DNA from: Kalmusia sp. IMI 367209 | Lineage: Eukaryota; Ascomycota; Dothideomycetes; Pleosporales; Didymosphaeriaceae | Length of the DNA: 64,000 bases | NCBI GenBank assembly: GCA_027946365.1 | Contig: JAPEUQ010000010.1 | Location: 186,001-250,000, forward strand | Reading direction: 5' to 3' | In this document: in pieces, positions 10,930-21,650 of the stretch | Layout of the letters: each line of letters opens with the position of its first letter | How positions within the stretch are numbered: the first letter of the stretch is position 1 | Notes under the pieces: model-generated | What the model saw: only the letters and a program-made list of their open reading frames with translations | Database searches by the model: none | What the model was told of the DNA's origin: nothing | Program-made: the position numbers and the translations under genes

Positions 10930-13900
10930 TTATACAGATGATTTATTCTGGTCCTGAGTCGGATTCGTTTTGTCGCTCGCTCCAACACCAGTGTCACCGG
11001 AGCTTGATTCCGATGGCCTGGAGCTCAGGAACACAGGAGTCACAACCTGTGAACTGTCGCGGCGCGGTCCGGTAGGCGGCGAAAGCCCCTCTGGCCAACT
11101 GCTGCGCTCTCTATGCTCCACGCTCGGTAGCTGGTTCTTATCCCTACTCCACCTATTCTTGAACTTGCTCCATGTTTTGCGCTTCTCGCTCACTCCCAAA
11201 TTCTCGCGTCTCTCCTTCTCTATCTCACTTTCCCGCCTTGTTTGTTCATCTCGAACAGGGTCCGCCAGCTTACGAGCTGCGGAAGGCCCGTTGAGCCACA
11301 CTGGGAGAAGCGCACCAGCGGCATAGGCAGCGATCACGACACAATATGCGTACTGCACGTTGTGTGCCTTTTCTGCCCCATACATGATCGGAGGCCAAAC
11401 CTGGATTTGTAGTCAGTACATGGCTCGAGGGCGTTTACAGGGCTCGAGTAACTCACTGCACCGCCGCCAATAGCCGCTGTAAGCAGGACTGCAGCGTCCT
11501 TCGTGTGCTTTCCTAGTCCACGAAGCGATTGGGCATAGATCAAGGGGAACAGAGGGCCTTCGAAAAACTTGACCATAATAGCCTGAAGCAAACGTACAGT
11601 TAGTGTATTGTCAGTGATACAAAAGGGGTTGAAAACTTACGACAGCTGCGTGGGATCCACCGGTACCATCAGACATAGCGGCTGCCGAAAAAGCGATCGC
11701 ACCAGCGAAGAAAAAGGCTAAGAGAAAACGAGGTTTGATCCAGACACACGCAAAAGCGGCCAGAAGACGCGATGTAGCGAAGCCGGTGTGCTCGATAGCT
11801 TGGAACCCTACGACATCGAGACCGGGTGCTACACGTGCTAGATACTGTGTGAATGATGTTGAGGTGCTTTCTTGGCCACCGACATAACAAAACATAGCAA
11901 ACACCCCGATACCAAGCGTTACCCAGACCACTCGTATATTGGTCGATCCGACTGTGGCGTCGCGCGGGATTGGCATCCGGGCCGAGGCGTTTTCCAATTC
12001 TTGGTCTGTAGCGTCCGGTAGTGGTACATAGAAGAAGACGATGGCGAGAATGATGGTGAAGAAGGATATTCCGAGGTAAGCCCACTGCACATCGATTAGG
12101 CTGTCAGCTGACGCCTTGAACAGCACCTTCCGGGCTAAAAGTGGCGAGACGATTGTGCCAATAGCTTGAATGCCCTGAGACATACTGAGGCGCGCCTCTG
12201 CAAACTCGGGCGGCCCGCAAAGGGCAATGAAAGGATTGGCGCTAAGCTCTAGTGTGGACAAGCCACAGCCAACAATGAAGTTTGATATCAGGAACGCTGG
12301 AAAGGATGTGAGAACGGCGGACGGCCAGAAGATCAGGGCACCGCAGGCATATACTATAAGCCCCACGATATAGCACGCCTTGAAACCCCAGTGGCGGAAG
12401 ACAAGCCTTCCAAAGGTGAATGGGGCGACAATGTAACCAAAGTAGTAAGCGCTGTGTTGACCCATAGTTTGGCCATCGCTCATTTGAGCCACGACCTGGA
12501 ACCGTGAGTTCAGGGTATCCAGAAGACCGTAGGCAAAGCCCCAGATGAAGAATAGGATGGTGACCATTGCCACCGGAAATACAGATTCCCCGTTTGTCCG
12601 CAGAGTGATGTTTTTTCTCTTCTGCATGTCCACAAAGTCAAAGAAGGCCCCAGAGTTCCTACGGGTGTGGGCTGTCGTCGCGTAGGTGGCTACCGTCTCA
12701 TTGCGGTACACTTCTGGCATTTCGTTCATACCCGGAGTAGTCAGGAAGTCCACCATGTCCACTGGCTCATTTGCGCCGCCAAAGACTGGGGGTGGCTTCG
12801 TAGTTGTAGGCGACACTGGTGGGCTATGTAGATTTGGTTGTCTCGTCGTAGACACGATCGTTGGAATCATCAAGCTGTCGCTAGTCTTACTCGTGGATTT
12901 GTCGATGACAGTCTGGTCAAGTACCCATTTTGGAAGGAAGCGTCTGACCAAGGGTTTCAACGCGGGCACACATGCGCACATAATGCCCGTGTTGATCTCG
13001 ACGGCGCTCCACATAGACGAGAAGGAAGCATACCACGAGAAGTCGCTGTTGTTGCGCGGGTTCGCCCTGAATGTACGGTGAGCATATGCACTCTTGGTCT
13101 GATTATTTCTGGAGGAAAGTCTTACCCGTCCCCCTGCAGACCGGCCTGTTTGGCACGAAGATTGTCTCTTTGAGCGTCCTGCAGATAGTATATGCGGATT
13201 ACGTCGACGACTGCGACAAACACACCGAAGCCAAACGTAATGACCAGAATGATTTTTTGTTTCTTGGGTAATCGCATAGCTGCAAGAAAGTGGCGTTAGT
13301 GAAAGGGAGGTTGTCGCACTTCAAGGTCACATACCTAACGAAAATCAAGTCAGTAAAGATACGGCAGTTCAATGTTGGGTTACGTACCAGTCAAAAGGGG
13401 CATAGGCAGGAAGAAGATGGCTAAGTCGGTGATGATGTTCAACGGCGCCGAGGAGAGATAGATGGTGACAATGTTAGTGCACGTGTGCGGCGGTTTCAGA
13501 GGTGTGTAAAAGGCGGCTTGGACGGGGCTGCACTGAAAGATGTTCAAAAGGGTCAATGCTAGACCACCGACGTTGACCACGACCATGGTCGCGATGGTCG
13601 CCCAGCGGAAGACCTTGTTCGTCTTGGATAAGGTGAGGTAGAAGATGAGGATTGACGATTTGGTCGCCATCAGCGCCGGATTCTGCAAGTCTCAGCATGG
13701 TGCAGCTTGTGGTACATTGACCATGAAACCTACGTATAGGACCGAAAAAACATAGGCGGCTTTGTTCATTGGTGTCAGATTCCCGTCCGGGATGGTGTCC
13801 TGATGCCTGCCAAAGCCCTTGGTGGTGCCCCAACAGATGGCAAACGAGGTCCCGAAAGCCAGGATCCATGCTAGGATGATTGTGTAGTCGTCCCATCCCG

Positions 13901-14018
13901 GCTTTTTGACAATGGCGAAGCGCGAGACCAGGCGGAAGAAGACGAAGATAGAGCAGCAGGCGAGCGTCGCGGCAGACACGGCGAGGACAGCGGGCGCGCG
14001 CGAGTCTTCGGCGGTCAT
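10930..14018 (-). CDS. Fusion of Pth11/rhodopsin-like 7-TM receptor domain and FucP-type MFS transporter
   Basis: Exons 13734..14018, 13388..13682, 13126..13279, 11641..13066, 11457..11582, 10930..11400. Together they make 2757 nt, an uninterrupted 918-aa frame. Residues about 1-300 are a fungal rhodopsin/Pth11-type domain: PGWDDYTIILAWILAFGT, AYVFSVLYNPALMATKSSIL, NIFQCSPV, MRLPKKQKIILVITFGFGVFVA and SMWSAVEINTGIMCACVPALKP. A Ser/Pro/Thr linker covers about 300-400. Residues about 405-830 are a 12-TM MFS domain of the fucose permease group (VTILFFIWGFAYGLLDTLN, LSTLELSANPFIALCGPPE, ARLSMSQGIQAIGT), followed by a charged Ser-rich tail. The join between domains lies inside one long exon, so it does not depend on a guessed splice. 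An upstream in-frame Met at 14168 is possible, but MTAEDSRAPAVL fits the family better. An internal promoter producing the transporter alone cannot be excluded. Role inferred: a sugar transporter coupled to a receptor module at the plasma membrane. Confidence 0.85.
13280..13387 (-). other. Two intron units back to back in the fusion gene
   Basis: 13335..13387 (53 nt, donor GTACGT, acceptor GTTAG) is followed with no exon base between by 13280..13334 (55 nt, donor GTATGT, branch CACTAAC, acceptor TTGCAG). Removing the whole 108 nt joins LLTG to AMRLPKKQK in frame. Confidence 0.75.
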
Positions 14019-15391
14019 CGTGTTCGTCGTGGACGGGCGTCGCGGTCCGGGCGCATCGTATCGCCGTCGCAAAGGGTGGTTGTGTGCTCCTGCTAACGCG
14101 GTCGAGGGCTCCGTGGGTGCAAGTGGTAGAAGCGGGCCTCGCAACTGAACATGCTCTGCTTCGCGCACACCTCCAAAGGGGGCCCAAAGAGGCGTGACGT
14201 CTACGTGTCGATCCGGAACAATTGGGTGACGCTCACGATAAATGAAGTCTGGGGAGGCACAGGCTTTGTCTCAGAGGCACGAGGGAGCCACAGGCCGATC
14301 CCGGGGTCGCAACAGGGTCTTGACCGCAAGGCCCCAGGTTTGCCGGTGCTTTGGATCGCGGCGCATGCGGCCTGGAGTCCAGCATGCAAATTTTGTGGCC
14401 ATGGCGTCTGCTAAAAGGACGGCGCAGGCGTGCTTGGCGGGCATTGGTGACGATGCGTGCTAGTGACGTCGTAGTGCACGCTTCTCCGCCTTTGCGTTGC
14501 CCCCCCTCGGCGCGCACGACCCTTCACTCGCTTCAGGCCTCCAAGCACGCCGGCCAGCCATAGCGACGGCTGAGAACAATACTGCACCACGCCACTTCTG
14601 CCCAAACTCGAGTGCATTTTTCGCTCCTCCATGCGGAAAGTCTCGCGGACTGCAGCTCAACAGCAACCCCAGCCTGCTCTCGCTGCTGCTCGTTGGGTCG
14701 CTGTGCCGCCACCATAGGACGAGGGTGATGGGACGCCTTACGCCGTGCGCAACTTCGCAAAACTCTGTTGGGACCTCACGCCTCCCTGGCCAAGACGTCC
14801 CAAGGCCAGGTCGAAGATCGGCAGCAGCAGGAATCATCATACGAGATTGAGCGATTTTGCGGGGGAGCGGAAAGGCCTCGAGGCTGAACGATACGAAGGT
14901 AGCTTCGGCGCGCGGCCAATTTTGCGGGCCTCTATCGAAAGCTACCACCGTTGAAGCGGAACAGATCATGTGAGCAGATGGCTTCCCCGGATCTGGGGCC
15001 ATGCAGCTCTAGGATCTAGACCAGGATGTACTGGCATGACTCGTTTGCCCGATCACTCCTGCTAGACTCGCCTCACGCTTCGATACGCAGGCGATTCGCT
15101 GTGAAGCTCACGAGCAGAGCACTAGTCGGTAGCTAGGACAAGTGCACAATTGACTACTCACTGATCACCGACAGGATAATGCTTAATTCGACCCAGCCGA
15201 GGCCTCCAACATACAACATATAGGCGGGTATTACGATTATTGATTTGGTATACACATCTAAGCTCTCTAATACCTCATGACTCTTCCATTTCCCACACGA
15301 CGACTACCGTCGCACGCAATGACAATGACCCAGACACTACAGCGGCCTCGTATCCAATCACAACATCCCGAAGAGAATACCTCGTATCTAA
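14019..15391. other. GC-rich intergenic region
   Basis: Probable promoter of the fusion gene. Long ORFs occur on both strands (for example 14460-15002 minus), but they overlap each other and show no family motifs, as expected from high GC. I find no support for a gene. Confidence 0.55.
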
Positions 15392-16021
15392 TTACAGCAT
15401 TCCCGCAAGACCAAGCAAAACAGCAACGGCACCACCCATAGGCGCGCCCAGAGCTACAGCAGCACCAGTTGCAAACCCACTCGCCGACGGGACTGTCGCA
15501 CTCGCGCTGCTAGTTCCAGTCGTAGTGCTCTCGCCCGTCGACGTCGATGCGGGCGCCGAGACCGACCTCGATTCCGTCTTCGCCGCTGCGAGGGAAGAGC
15601 TCTTCAGACTGCCAAAACATTAGCCACTTCGCTACAACTCGCTCCCCTCAGCAGGGAGCAAGCGGTTCCACTCACGGTGCCGCAGCATTGCAAAACTGCG
15701 TGACCTGGTTCTGCACCGGCGGCCTCTCATCCGAACCCATGCAATTGTTGTAGCATGTAAGCTTATTTGTATAGTTATCGCACAAACAGATCCAGTCGTT
15801 TCCTTCGCACGTCTTGATTTGCTTGTCATACTGCGTGACGCAAGCGTCGACGATACTGTTGATAGGCGTCAGCTTCACGCTCCTGTTTCCAGTGGCAGGG
15901 GGAGCGAGACGTACTCCTGGGCGCAGATGCCCGTGTCCGTGGGAACAGCCGCAGCAGCGGAAGTAGTCTGCGCAGCGGCGATGCTGGCAGCAGCGAGGAC
16001 GAGCGTGGCGGTGAAATGCAT
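15392..16021 (-). CDS. GPI-anchored, CFEM-like eight-cysteine protein
   Basis: Exons 15915..16021, 15676..15855, 15392..15608; introns of 59 and 67 nt with GTACGT and GTGAGT donors. The 167-aa product has a signal peptide (MHFTATLVLAAASIAAAQ), then a domain with eight Cys (GIC, DAC, KTC, WIC, LC, LTC, NNC, QFC) and an Asp before the CLC pair. A Ser/Thr/Ala spacer follows, and the hydrophobic end AVAVLLGLAGML suggests GPI anchoring. The cysteine order resembles CFEM domains, some of which bind heme or act in host interaction. However, the first spacing is seven residues instead of three, which fits the family annotated as GPI-anchored serine/threonine-rich proteins. It is probably in the cell wall. 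Function is not known from sequence. Confidence 0.82.
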
Positions 16022-17276
16022 GTTTGGTATCTGAATCTCCTTTCTTCCTTATCGAGTCGATGAATAGAGCGGCGCGTAGGCACGTATTAAGAAATATACT
16101 ATGGCAAAAGCAAAGAACCCAGAACGAGTGATGGGCAAAGAGCTGTTCTCCTACGAACTTCGGAATGCAGACCGTCAAACAAACGAAGAGACGAGAAGAA
16201 GGGAGAGCGAGCCGCGAGCCAAACTTTTTATCGAGGCGCTCGAACCACCCTTTCCCTCCCTGAGCCTTCTCCCCAGACGTCCAATGGCCCGCTGCGCAAA
16301 TGCCTGATGCGCGTCAAAGCTCCCGACGACCCGTATCAAATCGGACCACACACTTTAGGTCGAGATATCATCCCTTGCTTCGTTCGTCTGCCTTCACTGC
16401 CTCTTCCTCAGGTTTTGTAGCCTCCTACGTTCGTGCCCTGACCATCACTGCATCGTGCACGCCTGAATCCCCGTCTTCACTTTCTTACAAACTTTTTTCC
16501 TTTCCTCATAATACCACACACAAGCTTCACCAAGGGCGAATGTTTGCTTACCCCTGCCACGCCTGGCTAATGCCTGATTCGCGCTAGTTCCGGGAAGTCT
16601 TCCACCCGTCATTGGCGGAACGCTAGATCGACCGTAGGGATGATTTATCGGATCCCTTAGTCTTGCGGGTGGGCGCTCCGAGATGCTGCGAATTGGGCTT
16701 CGTGCAGCGGCTTTTGCGCCGTGTTTGAGTTGAAGGGATAGGATTGGCGTAGTGCTTCGAGGCTAGAGATAAGGAGGGCTTGCCTGAGAGTTGCTGGGCG
16801 AGCTTAGCTGTTGTTGTAAGCGGTTTTCTGCCATGGCGGGCTCTGGTGCGTGTTTCAAGTTGAACGTGATAAGTCATGTTAGCCCTATCAAATTTTGCTG
16901 TAGTCAGGTGTTCAAGTTGCTACCTTCAGGGTGTACACAGGTTGGCTGCAACCCCAACGTTATTTTATTAGCTGTTCGTAGTGATACTCCCAGCGCTGCG
17001 ATAGACTTGAGCCCCTGGTTTCCATCAATATTTCCTCATCATATGGGGAACCAACATTATTAGAGATTGCATCTGACGTGCCTGGGTACTGTATAGTATC
17101 TTCTCCATTCATGTGAAGCTAAATGTCTTCTCGCGCATGGATAGGGGATATGTACGCTGACGATCAAGCTCAGCGCATTGCAGGCTTGTTGTTTGAATGT
17201 CACCTCATACGACAGTCCTTTTCCTTCCTATTAGCAAGTGCAGTCCACCGGCGCCTACCACAACCACACACACGCA
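16022..17276. other. Intergenic, upstream of the GPI-anchored protein
   Basis: Pyrimidine-rich patches, including C/T-rich sequence around 16250-16520. Short ORFs only, no recognisable feature. Confidence 0.5.
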
Positions 17277-17454
17277 ATGGAAGACGTCACGGAGAAGCTT
17301 GGTCGAGTGGTAAACCCAGCAGCGATTCTCAACGCCTCTGAAGTCTTCGACATATTGCAAGACGAATATACTCCTCCCTTCGCCGACGACTTCGACCTTT
17401 TCAAGCCTAATGGGTCACAAGACGATGCCGTGATAATTAATGTGGGCGGAGGCA
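17277..17454 (+). CDS. Short open frame, unidentified
   Basis: Starts MEDVTEKLGRVVNPAAILNA and reads through FDILQDEYTPPFADDFDLF before running into the frame-shifted esterase fragment. The open frame itself continues to 17564. No family was recognised. It may be part of the same decayed locus as the esterase fragment, or chance. Confidence 0.25.
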
Positions 17455-17599
17455 TTTCACAACAAAGGAGCACAGGTCGAGCTGCATGTTTCTGTGGATG
17501 CGCTACATGGATTTGGTGTGGATACGGTGGGACTGCCGGTCAGTGGGTGGACGGAATCGTGTGAGGCGTGGATGAGGCAGATGGGCTTCTTGGAATAGA
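17455..17599 (+). pseudogene. Alpha/beta-hydrolase (esterase) C-terminal fragment
   Basis: A forward frame reads KGAQVELHVSVDALHGFGVDT, then GWTESCEAWMRQMGFLE and stop. This matches the end of fungal lipase/esterase (abhydrolase_3) proteins, including the HGF containing the catalytic His. No Ser/Asp-containing upstream part is visible, so this is a fragment. Confidence 0.45.
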
Positions 17600-17730
17600 A
17601 TTGTCTATTTTCGTACGGTTTCTGCGATAGCTGCGTGAGTTACGGGGAACTGTCTAAGTCAGATGTGCACAAGGAAAATATATTATACGTTGTAATGATA
17701 CGTTGAATTTAGTATGATGTACTTTCCCTT

Positions 17731-20365
17731 TTACTCATCTATATCACCGTAACCGGCCTCTTCGGGACTGCTGTCAGACTGCACAATCCCTTTCTTGATC
17801 TTTTCTGCCTCCGTAAGCCCCGATATGGGTATGTACATTGGTTTCCATTTCGGAGGTCGAGTGCCCTTCCGATGGCTGGGACCACTTTGAATCTCCTGCG
17901 TCTCCGTTTCCTGCGGGCGCACATCAAGTGACTGCTGACTCGAGCCCTGAGCTACTGTTGTTGCGGAGCTTGAGGGATCCGGCCTGTCGACGTTCACCCT
18001 AGGAGATGATTCTAGCGTTCCATTGTACTGTGACCACGCAGAAGGCGAGGCGGCAACTGATATTGGGTTGGATGACGAAATTGGCGGTATAATGGAAATG
18101 TTAACGTGTCGTTGCATGTCTTCATGTTGTTGACCAATCGCCCGGGACTCTGGGCGCAGGCTACAGTCGTGGCTGTCTGTTGGCTGGTGCTGCTCAGACG
18201 ACTGTGGTTCGGTCTGGCTTGCTTCATTGGAAACATTGAAACTCTCGACTACATCACTTCTCGAAGTTTCAGGTATCTGGTCGATCCTGTGCCTCTTCGT
18301 TGGTGACTTGGATCTAGCGTTGGCTCGCGTAGGAGGAGATTGTGAAGGGGATCGTCGTGCGGGACGTTTCTGTGAAAAGATCCTTGTGCTTGGAGTGCAT
18401 GGCGCCAGATCGACGTCTTGGGCAGTTTGAGATTCCTCTGGTAGGGACTCGTGCACAGTTGCCGTACCTCTACCTTCTCCATCTCCAGTCTGTGCTGCTC
18501 CTGATAGCGCCACCTCCTGTTCCAAGGCCTCGAGTTTTCTGCGCACGTAGGCATTCAACAAACGCTTGTTTTGATCATTGAGCACCAGCCACTCGTTGAC
18601 TGTCGGCCAACCGTTGCTCTTGTCAACTTGTGTTTGATCAATCCAGCGCTCCTGGGGCTGACCAGCTTCTTCTGCCTCTAAACTTTCTAACCGAACACAG
18701 AACGTCATCTTGCCCCGTTTGTCCGCACTGGGTTTGGCTTGCAGAATTTTCAATATCCTCATCTTGTTCGGAAGTGGTTTTCGCTGAGCGGGCTGGCTGT
18801 TGCCCGGCTGAGGTGTACGTGAAGTAGATCCTGGCGTCCTTCCTCTCGCGGCCTGGACGGGTTCCGATTCTCGCCTAAGATCCTCACCTTGTGGTAGCTC
18901 CTCTTCTGTTGCTTTCCTCCCCCCTTTAGGCATCATAATATTATACGCGGAGATTATCTCAGGGGCCGGACCGGCGGCAGATTCCCCATCGGTTCGTGAT
19001 GCAACTTGAGTGGGAACGGGAGCGTTAGATGTCGAGGTAAGGTCAATGAAAGACTGAGGTCCGACTCCAGGTGTAGGTTGAGTCCGTTGGACAGGCTGAG
19101 GGTTCCGTCCACATGACCTAGGGGCAGGCGGAATCTTTGGCAAATTCATACCTTCGGCCCAGGATGGCATCTTCCCCTCAAACTCTGCACATTGTGCGCG
19201 ATGTGCCTTAGTGTCTGGATATGAGCACTCAATTGACTCAGTAGAGTGCTTTGTACTCTTGCAATTGAGGCAACCCCGCGGCTTCTCGCATTGTTTCTTC
19301 CGATGACCCGCTAAGGCACAATGTAAGCAACCTCTTAGATCTTCCCGTTTGTTTGGGTCGCAGGCCAACATCTTCGCGCAAGACTTCTCGTTATGACCCG
19401 GTGCACCACACCAAGTGCAAAAGTAGGCAAGTGAACGGATTTCGAACGGTCTAGTACATCAGTCAGTGAGGGAAGAGACAGTCAAAGGGCAAAGCTTACG
19501 TTGCGAAAGCCATATTTCCATGGAAATAAAAGGTTTTCAAGCACGCTCCCCTCGCCGCCGTTGCAGTGTTGAACTTCCACAAGAGCCTCTGGCATCGGTA
19601 CTGTACTTCTGCGATAGGAAATCCAGATTCACTGGCCCACGTGTCAAGGTACTCATAACACTTGTTCTGAACATCTTTAGGAAGATAGAAATGGCAGATC
19701 ATAACCCAATATTGCGGTTTCTTTGCTATGGAATTGGAAAGACCCAGTTGCGTAGGCAGCAAGGAGGAATATTGTTTCTTGAGCAGAATTTCGTAGCCTT
19801 CGAGGCAATCGACCTCTACCCAAAACTCGCAAAATTCAGGTCTATACCTTCCGGATCGGATGTGGTGATAGGGTGCAGATAGTGTTGCGCTTTTCCGTGG
19901 GAATAGTGAACCATGTATTGCGGTAGCAATTTCACGGTCATCTTCGTGGACTTTGATTTTGATTGTAAGCATCACGGTATCCACTTGGTACTGCCATGCT
20001 GGGTGTCGTGTATTCTTCTTCGCTGGTGTCTTTTCGCTGGAGCCGCAGCTCCCCAAGGTGATCACCTTGGCTTCAAGGCTCGATGCACTTTTCTCCAGCT
20101 TGACAATGTGCATTTGCTGCGCGGTTATGATGTCCTTCAGATACACCATTTCGGCATTCTGTTGTTGTATCCTTTCGCTGATCGCTAACAGGATTTCTAG
20201 TTCTCGTGAGACTGGGTGCCCTCCGTGATTGGTGGGTTGAGCGGATGTGTCGGTATCTGGCTCCATTGACTGAGTAGAAGGAGGAAAATTCGTTTGAGCG
20301 GAACTGTCCAGGCCAGTTTGCAAGCGCTCCGCCTCCAAAAGCTGGTCTCCGCCGCCTTTCCCCAT
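17731..20365 (-). CDS. LINE-type ORF1 / gag-like protein with three CCHC zinc knuckles
   Basis: Exons 19500..20365 and 17731..19450, with a 49-nt intron 19451..19499 (donor GTAAGC, acceptor ACTAG) joining MAFAT to PFEIRSLAYFCTWCG; 861 aa in total. The N-terminal part has a coiled-coil-like stretch (LEILLAISERIQQQNAEMVYLKD) and a globular segment. Three knuckles follow the intron: CTWCGAPGHNEKSC, CLHCALAGHRKKQC and CLNCKSTKHSTESIEC. The remainder is a long Pro/Ser/Thr/Gln-rich low-complexity tail. Such proteins bind the RNA of non-LTR retrotransposons. It lies downstream (3') of the reverse transcriptase gene on the same strand, the reverse of the usual ORF1-ORF2 order, so it may belong to a second, truncated element. 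The frame is intact throughout. Confidence 0.75.
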
Positions 20366-21650
20366 CGATTATTCTGAACAATGATCTTCTTCTGGCTCTG
20401 TTTGAACTATTGATTCTGGAGCGCTACAAAAACGTCTGGGTGTCTCGCTGCAAAAGAACTATTGGGAATCTTCCTACCTTTTGAGGCTTGAATGATGCAG
20501 AAATGTGGAGATGCGTGTGACGTGCACTCTACAACAACAAGCACTCAATTCGCCTGACAAAGGAGAAAGAATCGGCTTCGAAGTAGTTTGAATGCCCTAA
20601 TAAGTGGTGTCCGCCAATTGAAATCCAACGAAGTAATGATTCGAAAGAAAGTCAGGTCTAGCTACTACAAGGTAGATTGTTGGCGAATGTGATTCACATC
20701 GATTGAAGTGCTCTGCACCTTTTATATACGCTACTCGCTGGGCAAACGACGACGGTCGGACTTTGGGCACACTTCGCGCCTGCTCCTGGTCATTAGCGAT
20801 ACTTCCGTTTCTTTCCCGACCAGCTGCACCGATATCTATTTGCTGTAGTTTGCAAAAGATCGCCATAAAGTACTAAATATTTGGGCAAGTAAAGCGCCCA
20901 GACTCTCGAGTGTCCGTTGGTTTCCATAATTGCCGGTAGTCTTGTCACCAGTCGGTAAGCTGTCCGCAGAGATGCTCACCGCATTCATTTCGACGTTCAT
21001 GGCGTGATTAAACTAATCCGAGTTGAAGTGAATATCGTCGCTAGATCCCGTCGGATATGTCCCACGTCGCTAGGACGTGAACGTATCAGCGGCCGCGGTT
21101 CAACTCCCGCTCGTAATCACGCTCACCGCTCCTGTGAAATCCGAATGCTTCCGAGCATTACATGAAAATCACATCGGGTCATAGGATAGTACGAATGAGG
21201 CAGGTCTCGCAGTAGTCGATCACCGAGGCATATTCCAAGCCCGTTACTGTGATCATCCGTGTTTCAAGGGTTTCCCCGAATTGCATGCACTCCTGTTACG
21301 CTGTGGAAACTTTCGCCTTCCGTTGTGGGGTCACAGAAGCCGTCGGTGTGACCCTTGCAGTCTTACAAGCCGGATGTGCAGCATGACTCAATTACTCGCG
21401 CACTGGGCTATGCTGTCGGTTGGTAGATACGTTGCTACATCATATCCGCGAAAATGGGTAAATTGGCGTGTAGATTTGATGAACTAAGAATGCACAACAT
21501 GTGCTGAATTTGTGGTGCCAAATATGGTGATATTGAAGTATTCTGCTTGACTTCTGAACTTCTAAACCACTCCATGAGGACTCGCTATTGGTATACAAGC
21601 ATGAGAGTGGACCCACAACATTATCCATAAACAGTTGAGAAGGGAGACTA
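20366..21650. other. Spacer between ORF2 and ORF1 of the retroelement block
   Basis: About 1.3 kb without a convincing gene. It would contain the 3' UTR of ORF2 and/or the 5' UTR of ORF1. I did not find a poly(A) tract or target-site duplication by eye. A structured segment at 21002-21121 is listed separately. Confidence 0.5.
21002..21121. other. Potentially structured segment with nested inverted repeats
   Basis: GCGTGATTA at the left edge pairs perfectly with TAATCACGC at the right edge (9 bp). Inside are CACGTC/GACGTG around GCTAG and AGCGG/CCGCT around a loop with GGTTCAACTCC, which resembles a Pol III B box. It does not fold as a standard tRNA because the T-arm does not abut the acceptor strand. 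Confidence 0.3.

Noticed and set aside
14460..15002. 180-aa minus-strand ORF as a gene
   Set aside because: It overlaps several equally long ORFs in other frames in a GC-rich region; no motifs, no splice continuity.
21002..21121. A tRNA gene, because of GGTTCAACTCC and a 9-bp end pairing
   Set aside because: The T-stem does not directly precede the acceptor strand, there is no A-box match and no D-arm; kept only as a structured segment.
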